Shown: positions 52,721 through 58,085 of the stretch, one piece after another
Position numbering within the stretch: position 1 is the first letter of the stretch
Layout: every line of letters starts with the position of its first letter
Assembly: GCA_937990185.1 (NCBI GenBank)
Contig: CALKBI010000036.1
Span: forward strand, 1-58,085
From: an uncultured Neomegalonema sp.
GTDB lineage: Bacteria > Pseudomonadota > Alphaproteobacteria > Rhodobacterales > Rhodobacteraceae
Length of the DNA stretch: 58,085 nucleotides
Reading direction: 5' to 3'
The notes under the pieces: model-generated
Told to the model about the DNA's origin: nothing
Seen by the model: only the letters and a program-made list of their open reading frames with translations
Databases searched by the model: none
Translations under genes and position numbers: made by a program

Positions 52721-53046
52721 ATTCTGTCCGGCTATTGCACATTGAGTGCAATATTGAGAGACGCCTTTATTCTCAAGAGCCGTATTTATATGGTGCAGAA
52801 CTCAAAAGCACACGTATTTACATGCTAAAATTTTGTCGAAATTCGATCTCGAAAAACGTCTGCAAAAAAACTGATATTCTAAAATCTATCTCTCCGCCGC
52901 AGAACTCCGCCACGGTTAATTACCCAGTAACCGTACTATCAAAAATTCGCCCTAAAGCTTCAGAAAACCTCAACATCAGGGCACTACATTTGCATCTAAT
53001 TCATCCAAAAGCGCAGGCGCGCTGGGGATGAAAGGCAGCGAGAGTT
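52721..53046. other. 326-base intergenic region upstream of the sugar transferase
   Basis: No convincing gene was seen; a 98-codon frame inside it has no recognisable content. It holds a hairpin TATTGCAC-N5-GTGCAATA (52733-52753) shortly after the CXXCW stop, without a T-run, and a sigma-54-like promoter at 52979-52994. Confidence 0.55.
52979..52994 (+). promoter_or_regulatory. Sigma-54-like promoter for the initiating sugar transferase
   Basis: GGGCAC-TACAT-TTGCA matches TGGCAC-N5-TTGCA except for the first base. GG (52980-52981) and GC (52992-52993) are ten bases apart. The sugar transferase ATG is 54 bases after the GC, the same spacing as at 47346. Confidence 0.7.
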
Positions 53047-54384
53047 ATGATGCAGATGTTTGGCCATTCAGTCCGACGGTCCGTCCTTATATTAGGCGCA
53101 ATCGAAGCCGTGATGGTTTATGTAGCCATCTTTTTGATTGCCACATTGGTTGTTCATTCACCTGATGGCCCATCAGGATTAACCGCAGCCGCCACGCTGC
53201 CCGCATTATTGACGATTGCATTTATGGTCGCGTTGGGCGTGTACGAGCCTGACGCACGTGCTGACCTTCCTACCATGACTGAACGCCTCAGCATTGCGTG
53301 TGTCGCAGGGGCCAGCCTCGGCTTTGGTATCGTCTATATGATGGGAGAGCTTTGGGTCTCCCCTCTTTACGCGATTGCCTGCGCGTCCTTTTCATATGCT
53401 GCGGTCACGAGTGCACGGTTTGCATTTACCCGTGTTCTCCGTGCAGAACCATTCCAACGGCGTATTCTTGTGATCGGTGAAGGTAATGCCGTCACAGATA
53501 CCATTGCGATCACGACACGCACCGGCTGCGACGCTCATGTCACTGGTGTCATGCCAATATCCGAGGCGGCGGAAAGCGGTAAACTTATCATGCGCGCCAA
53601 CGCACTCGATGCAGCCGAGATCGTCGTCGCCAATCGTCAAGCTCCTTTGCCTCACGCCGGACTGCTTGATTGTAAAGCCGCTGGTATTCGTATTTTCGAC
53701 AGCCTAGATTTTGGCGAGAACGAGACCGGCATGGTCGATCTCGAAAACCTCTATCCAGCCCGATTTATCTTCTCACGAACTGCCGGTTACACCCGCTGGT
53801 CCAGAAAAGCAAAACGGCTGATTGATATTCTCGTCAGCGCTTTTGCCCTCTTGTTACTGTCTCCAATCCTGATACTGGCAGGCATTGCAATTAAATTGGA
53901 TAGCAAGGGGCCGATGTTCTATTCGCAAACCCGTGTGGGTCTGTTGGGTACACATTATTCAATCTACAAATTCAGGTCGATGCGTACCGATGCCGAAGCG
54001 GATGGCAAAGCAGTCTGGGCTGGCGAAAATGACCCACGCATCACCCGTATCGGTAAGTTCTTACGCGCAACGCGAATTGATGAATTGCCGCAGATTTGGA
54101 ACATCCTCAAAGGTGAGATGAGTCTGGTTGGCCCACGACCCGAACGACCTTTCTTTGTCGAACAATTTGCCGAAGAACTGCCCTATTACAATGAACGTCA
54201 CCGCGTGAAACCGGGTCTGACGGGCTGGGCGCAGATCAATTACCGCTACGGTGCAAGTAAAGACGACAGCCGTATGAAGCTGCGATATGACCTATACTAC
54301 ACCAAGAATTTCAGCGTGTTTCTTGATATTATCATCCTGATGAAAACAATCCGCGTCGTGTTGTGGCCGGATGGGGTGAGATAG
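53047..54384 (+). CDS. Initiating polyprenyl-phosphate sugar transferase
   Basis: The 445-residue protein has about four N-terminal membrane segments, a CoA-binding-like middle region (RRILVIGEGNAV), a fifth helix (IDILVSAFALLLLSPILILAG) and the bacterial sugar transferase domain. That domain contains KFRSMRTDAEADG, LRATRIDELPQIWNIL, EMSLVGPRPERP and VKPGLTGWAQINYRYG. It moves a sugar phosphate to undecaprenyl phosphate, the first step of exopolysaccharide repeat synthesis. The start could also be the next codon (53050). The downstream VOC gene begins 53 bases after the stop. Confidence 0.92.
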   Translation: MMQMFGHSVRRSVLILGAIEAVMVYVAIFLIATLVVHSPDGPSGLTAAATLPALLTIAFMVALGVYEPDARADLPTMTERLSIACVAGASLGFGIVYMMGELWVSPLYAIACASFSYAAVTSARFAFTRVLRAEPFQRRILVIGEGNAVTDTIAITTRTGCDAHVTGVMPISEAAESGKLIMRANALDAAEIVVANRQAPLPHAGLLDCKAAGIRIFDSLDFGENETGMVDLENLYPARFIFSRTAGYTRWSRKAKRLIDILVSAFALLLLSPILILAGIAIKLDSKGPMFYSQTRVGLLGTHYSIYKFRSMRTDAEADGKAVWAGENDPRITRIGKFLRATRIDELPQIWNILKGEMSLVGPRPERPFFVEQFAEELPYYNERHRVKPGLTGWAQINYRYGASKDDSRMKLRYDLYYTKNFSVFLDIIILMKTIRVVLWPDGVR

Positions 54385-54437
54385 CATCGAGCAAAAGCCA
54401 TTATGTTTCCGCCATAGATTTGATATGGCGGATAACT

Positions 54438-54830
54438 ATGGAACCACTTTTGAAAATCCGAAGCCTTGATCATCTCGTTCTCACTGTGGCCGATCTGAGC
54501 GCGACGCTTGATTTTTATGTAAATGCTTTAGGCATGACACATACCCGCTTCGGCGAGCGCCATGCTGTCAGCTTTGGCCAGCAAAAAATTAATCTTCATG
54601 TCGCGGGAAAAGAATTCTCACCCCGCGCGGCAAAAGCAACAGTCGGCAGCGGGGATCTTTGCTTTCTTATTGAAGGCACACTCAACGATGCGGCCACACA
54701 GTTGAAGACGCAGAATATCGAGATTGAGGAAGGTCCGGTCGACCGCACCGGGGCAACAGGCCCGATACAATCGCTCTATATCAGAGATCCGGATCATAAC
54801 CTCGTCGAACTATCAGTCCTCGTCCCCTGA
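54438..54830 (+). CDS. VOC (glyoxalase/bleomycin resistance) family protein
   Basis: The 130-residue protein has one glyoxalase-fold unit: SLDHLVLTVADLSATLDFYVNALGM at the start (metal histidine) and IQSLYIRDPDHNLVELSVL at the end (metal glutamate). Proteins of this type are often small dioxygenase-like or resistance proteins; the substrate is unknown. The ATG at 54438 fits the family start better than an upstream one. Its 3' end overlaps the convergent transporter gene by 18 bases. Confidence 0.85.
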   Translation: MEPLLKIRSLDHLVLTVADLSATLDFYVNALGMTHTRFGERHAVSFGQQKINLHVAGKEFSPRAAKATVGSGDLCFLIEGTLNDAATQLKTQNIEIEEGPVDRTGATGPIQSLYIRDPDHNLVELSVLVP

Positions 54831-55691
54831 TTTGTCGATCACCAAAATCGCTACACCCGCGATTAATATTGCTCCACCCAACAAAATCTCAAATGTCAGC
54901 AACTCGCCAAGAAATAAAGCACCGCCCAAGACAGAGGCAACCGGCGTTAGCAATAAGAACGGGCCAACTCTCCCCGCCTCGTATTTGCCAAGCACATGAT
55001 ACCAGCATGAATAGGCAAGAGCGGTCATCCCTATGCCAAGGTATAAAACAGCCGCCCAAACAGTCCATCCTGCCTCCGCGAGCGGAGGACGCGGATCACC
55101 TTCGAGCGCTAGGGAAATAATAAACAGCTGCGGAGCACCAAACACGGATACCCACGCGATCGTCGTCATACCTCCAAGGGGTTTGGATTCACGTTGCCCC
55201 AAGCGTCTGACCATAACCTGACCAACCGCCCATAAGAATGCACCCGTAAGAACCATCGCAATGCCAACTTCCTGACCTTGCAATCGAGGCGTTCCATAGA
55301 CCACAAATAACCCAGCAAAAGCGACAATCATTCCAATCAGCTTTTTCAAACTGAGTCGTTCGCCAAGCCACACTGCTGCGATCAAAACCAAAAACACCAC
55401 TTCCACTTGAACGATCAGTGCAGTTGTTCCCGCATCAAGTCGCCGCAATCCATTGAATGTAAAACCGTATTGGAGCGCAGAGCCAACAAACGCAATGAGT
55501 GCTAATGAGCCAAGAACACGCTTCGGAATCGGGACAAACCAGACCATTAGGCCCGCCGTTACAGCGAAACGTAGTGCCATCAAAAGGATCGGCGGGAAGG
55601 TATCGACTACAGGTTTTGCGATTACCAAACCCATGCCCCACAACCCAGGAACAGCAGCGGCAATCAGAAAATCAACTGGCTTCACATGCAT
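54813..55691 (-). CDS. EamA/DMT-family transporter
   Basis: The 292-residue protein has ten predicted membrane helices in two EamA repeats: from FLIAAAVPGLWGMGLVIAKP, and again from VGIAMVLTGAFLWAVGQVMV. The typical GERLSLKKLIGMIVAFAG and GELLTFEILLGGAILIAGV ends close each repeat. Members export amino acids or other metabolites; the substrate here is unknown. It is monocistronic by position. Confidence 0.88.
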   Translation of the reverse strand: MHVKPVDFLIAAAVPGLWGMGLVIAKPVVDTFPPILLMALRFAVTAGLMVWFVPIPKRVLGSLALIAFVGSALQYGFTFNGLRRLDAGTTALIVQVEVVFLVLIAAVWLGERLSLKKLIGMIVAFAGLFVVYGTPRLQGQEVGIAMVLTGAFLWAVGQVMVRRLGQRESKPLGGMTTIAWVSVFGAPQLFIISLALEGDPRPPLAEAGWTVWAAVLYLGIGMTALAYSCWYHVLGKYEAGRVGPFLLLTPVASVLGGALFLGELLTFEILLGGAILIAGVAILVIDKSGDED

Positions 55692-55732
55692 TGTTCCTGA
55701 GATAAAAATTCAATACTTCGCGCCAACTATCT

Positions 55733-55797
55733 TATAATTTTCAGTTTTTTTATTTCGTTCAAAAACGACATGAACACGCGCGTTGCGTGTTTTTTTT
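55733..55797 (+). ncRNA. Possible short RNA: TATAAT to intrinsic terminator
   Basis: A perfect TATAAT (55733-55738) is followed about 35 bases later by a hairpin AACACGC-N5-GCGTGTT (55773-55791) and a T-run to 55797. That could make an RNA of roughly 50-55 bases. The -35 is poor (TTCAAT-like). No plus-strand gene precedes the terminator after the VOC gene, about 940 bases back, so this terminator needs an explanation. It could also be a leader attenuator for the downstream gene. Confidence 0.35.
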
Positions 55798-55809
55798 CTG
55801 TGCGAATCT

Positions 55810-55830
55810 GGAACAAACGCCCCTTGTTCC
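55810..55830. repeat. Inverted repeat upstream of the coiled-coil gene
   Basis: GGAACAA (55810-55816) and TTGTTCC (55824-55830) are perfect inverse complements with a seven-base centre. It lies about 90 bases before the coiled-coil gene and may be an operator or a 5' stem. Confidence 0.35.
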
Positions 55831-55915
55831 CCTTGCCGTGATCTCATAGCATCCGCACTAAGGATCGCTATCGCGTCCGTCACCGGAGTACTTGTGAGTT
55901 GGAGCTTTAAAAGCA

Positions 55916-58085
55916 ATGGATTTTCAAAGCATACTGAAATGTAAACCGCTTTTGTGGGGCCTCTTCGGAGTGTTCTTACTAGGCTTCGGTGGAGTCGGTC
56001 TGACGACCTGCTCCGACGGATCGAAGCGGATCGCGCAAATCGAGAGTCTCGAGAAGAATCAGATCGCGCTTAACAATGAAATGGCTGCACTGGCAGATCA
56101 GCGTGACACGCTGAAAGCACAAGTCTCCGAACTTGAAGCTGCTGCCGAAACGACAAAAATTGATCTCGCCGGATATCAGGAAGAGATTTCTGTTCAAGCC
56201 AGTCGTTTAGCGGATTTGAATACTGAAGTAGAAGACTATCGTCAGCGCGATGTAGCGAACGATGATGCAATGACCACTCTTCGCCAGTCATTCGCTTCAA
56301 CGTCAGAAGTTGCGTCCGCCGTGCCGGATCTTGAACTTCAGGTTGAAGACCTCGGGTTTCAGGTGAATGCGCTGAAAGATGAACGCGACTCTATTGCTGC
56401 GGCTTATCAAACTGACAAATTATATCTGGAAGAACTTCAGGAAGAGCTGACGGTAACATCGGACAGCCTTCAGGAAGCCCGCTTGTCGCTTGCGACACAA
56501 AAAGAGCAAATCATTGATCAGGAAGCCCTGATTGCAGAAAATGAAGATAAAATTGCTGAACTCGAAAGCGCCGCTTCACAGCCGGAGACTGTAGAGACCA
56601 CGACCACAGCATCATCGTTCATGGCCACGGATAACAGTAGCGATGAACGTGCTTCAATGTTGCTTGATGACCGTGATAACTCGCTGGAAGCGTTAACACG
56701 CAGCCTCACTTCCGCGCGCCGCACTCGAGCTTCGCTTACGGATGAAGTCAATGCGCTGAACGACGAACTTGATGATGCCCGGGCGCAAATCCGCTCGGCT
56801 CGCCGCGAGCTTCGTTCCCTTGAAGACGAACGCGCTGAACTAGAATATCAAAATACTGATCTGATTGACGAACGTGAGGCGCTTAAAGCCCAACTCGATA
56901 ATTCCGATACAGAAGACAAACTTGCTGCTGCTGAAGCCAAGCTTGCTGATCTCGAGGCAAACCTCGTAACATCGCAATCGGATTTCGCCACGCTCAAGGC
57001 TGCTACCAATAGTGACCTTACGGCGGATCGTGACGCACTCACCGGCATCCAAGCTGAACTTGATGATGCGCGCAGCGAACTAGACGATACAGCGAACAGC
57101 CTAACCCGCCTCAAAAACGAGAACGACCGTTTGAAAGTCGAACTCGCGGAAGCAACTGGTGCTCTCGACGAAGCGGCTGAGGCTGAAACCGCTAAAGTCT
57201 CCGCTCTTGAAGCAGAGATCGCTGATCTGAAAGCGTCCTTAGCCGATGAAAGCGAACTGGATGCACTCCGTGCCGCAGTTGTTGCTAAGGATGAAGAGAA
57301 AGACGTTCTTGTTCGCGATATCGAAAATCTGCAAGCCGAGTTGGATTCTTCGCGTGAAGAAGCTGCGGCACAGGCTGCAATGGCTGCTGCCGCGGCTGCG
57401 GACGCGAATGCCAGTACTGACGAAGAATCGGCACAGCGCCTCTCTCTTTTGGCTGAGCAAAATGCGGATGCTGAAGAAGAACTAAACGGCCTTCAAATTA
57501 AGCTCGTTGAATCGCAAATCGAACGGGATAATCTGGTTGTCACCATTGAAGAACTTCGGGCTGCAATGGATGAGGAAGCAGAGGCCACAGAAGCGCGGAT
57601 TGCTGAACTTGAAGCTGCCGGAGATAAATCGGCAGAACTCGAAGCTGCTGCGGCGGCACTCGAAGAAGAAAAAGCAAGCCACGTTGCTGCATTGGCAGAT
57701 GCTGAAGAACAGCTTGATGATCTTCGTGCAGAGCTAACTGAATCGCAGATTGAACGCGACAAACTAACAGTCACCATTGAAGGCCTGCAGGTCGAAAAAG
57801 ACGCTATTGCTGAAAAAGCGGAAGCAGCTGAAAAACTTCGCCTCCAACTTGCTGAAGAAGAAAGCGACTCTGCCGCTGCGGCTGCAAGGTTGGCGGCTCT
57901 TAGTGCATCAGTTGACCAGGATAAAGCGGCAATCGAAGGCCTTGAAGGGTCTCTCGAAGCTGCAACAGCCCGCTCCAACGAACTGCAAGTGCTGCTCTCA
58001 GAGCAACGCGCACGCAATGCAGAATTGGAGCGTATGATCTCATCAGCACAAGACGCTCAAGATGCACTCAATGCTGAAATCGAAG
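55916..58085 (+). CDS. Membrane-anchored long coiled-coil protein, 3' end beyond window
   Basis: The frame is open from the ATG at 55916 to the window end (723 codons), with no stop. An N-terminal hydrophobic segment (LLWGLFGVFLLGFGGVGLTT) is followed by a cysteine (TTCSDGS), which could be a lipid site or just a membrane anchor. Nearly all the rest is acidic, Ala/Glu/Leu-rich heptad sequence. One segment recurs 77 residues apart: ESQIERDNLVVTIEEL (from 57509) and ESQIERDKLTVTIEGL (from 57740). I cannot see the C-terminus; an OmpA-like or peptidoglycan-binding domain there is possible. The function is not assignable. GGAG lies 11 bases upstream of the start. Confidence 0.8.
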   Translation, partial: MDFQSILKCKPLLWGLFGVFLLGFGGVGLTTCSDGSKRIAQIESLEKNQIALNNEMAALADQRDTLKAQVSELEAAAETTKIDLAGYQEEISVQASRLADLNTEVEDYRQRDVANDDAMTTLRQSFASTSEVASAVPDLELQVEDLGFQVNALKDERDSIAAAYQTDKLYLEELQEELTVTSDSLQEARLSLATQKEQIIDQEALIAENEDKIAELESAASQPETVETTTTASSFMATDNSSDERASMLLDDRDNSLEALTRSLTSARRTRASLTDEVNALNDELDDARAQIRSARRELRSLEDERAELEYQNTDLIDEREALKAQLDNSDTEDKLAAAEAKLADLEANLVTSQSDFATLKAATNSDLTADRDALTGIQAELDDARSELDDTANSLTRLKNENDRLKVELAEATGALDEAAEAETAKVSALEAEIADLKASLADESELDALRAAVVAKDEEKDVLVRDIENLQAELDSSREEAAAQAAMAAAAAADANASTDEESAQRLSLLAEQNADAEEELNGLQIKLVESQIERDNLVVTIEELRAAMDEEAEATEARIAELEAAGDKSAELEAAAAALEEEKASHVAALADAEEQLDDLRAELTESQIERDKLTVTIEGLQVEKDAIAEKAEAAEKLRLQLAEEESDSAAAAARLAALSASVDQDKAAIEGLEGSLEAATARSNELQVLLSEQRARNAELERMISSAQDAQDALNAEIE

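Noticed and set aside
52735..53031. 98-codon open frame between the CXXCW gene and the sugar transferase
   Set aside because: It has no recognisable content and no ribosome-binding site, its codon use is unlike its neighbours', and it covers the sigma-54-like promoter.
55710..55916. Minus-strand 68-codon frame upstream of the coiled-coil gene
   Set aside because: It spans the terminator hairpin and inverted repeat and shows no protein-like features.
57493..58017. Long serine/alanine-rich minus-strand frame antisense to the coiled-coil gene
   Set aside because: It is an antisense shadow produced by the biased Glu/Ala/Leu codons of the coiled coil.
1..58085. tRNA, rRNA, CRISPR array or prophage
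   Set aside because: No cloverleaf, rRNA-like block, regular spaced repeats or phage structural genes were noticed on either strand while reading the window.

Overview
The window looks like a chromosome segment of an alphaproteobacterium. The gene order lexA / comEC-gltX-gltA-lpxB-lpxI-lpxA-fabZ-ompH-bamA-rseP-dxr-cdsA-uppS-frr-pyrH is an alphaproteobacterial arrangement, and ompH in the slot between bamA and fabZ (no lpxD) is as I remember it from Rhodobacterales. An exact GAAC-N7-GAAC SOS box upstream of lexA also fits Alphaproteobacteria. The base composition is moderate by eye; I did not compute it. No tRNA, rRNA or CRISPR was seen.

Region 1 (about 1-10.3 kb) is a catabolic island. It has a 5'-truncated FAD oxidoreductase and an IS21-type istB remnant. 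A divergent pair of operons follows, centred on an RpiR regulator. Leftward: rpiR, a CntA/GbcA-like Rieske oxygenase, an Asp/Glu-racemase-superfamily protein and a sulfotransferase-like protein. Rightward: a dimethylglycine/sarcosine-dehydrogenase-like flavoprotein and three tandem, translationally coupled enolase-superfamily enzymes. Together they suggest stepwise N-demethylation and epimerisation of a betaine such as a proline or hydroxyproline betaine. The substrate is an inference.

Region 2 (10.4-22.5 kb): a SIMPL protein and a peroxiredoxin-like protein, then an apparent chaperone-usher-like locus (pilin, PapD-like chaperone, minor pilin-like protein, divergent usher-like barrel, second pilin). 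After it come sseA, a DoxX-like protein, a coiled-coil periplasmic protein, and an ABC-2 exporter of the kind found with PQQ-dependent alcohol dehydrogenase systems, with two small secreted proteins.

Region 3 (22.8-45.7 kb) is core metabolism and envelope: pyrG, a tandem UspA protein, a conserved hypothetical, kdsA, a glycine-zipper lipoprotein, lexA, comEC, gltX, gltA, then the leftward lipid A / outer-membrane assembly / isoprenoid / translation cluster ending at pyrH.

Region 4 (45.8-54.4 kb) is an exopolysaccharide locus of the exosortase-A-associated type: Wzy-like ligase, small membrane protein, GT4 glycosyltransferase, FemAB-like acyltransferase, polysaccharide deacetylase, export lipoprotein and initiating sugar transferase. 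A PQQ-type CXXCW protein sits among them. Three intergenic sites match sigma-54 (-24/-12) promoters. No exosortase lies in the window.

Region 5 (54.4-58.1 kb): a VOC protein, an EamA transporter, a possible short RNA with terminator, and a large membrane-anchored coiled-coil protein running off the right edge.
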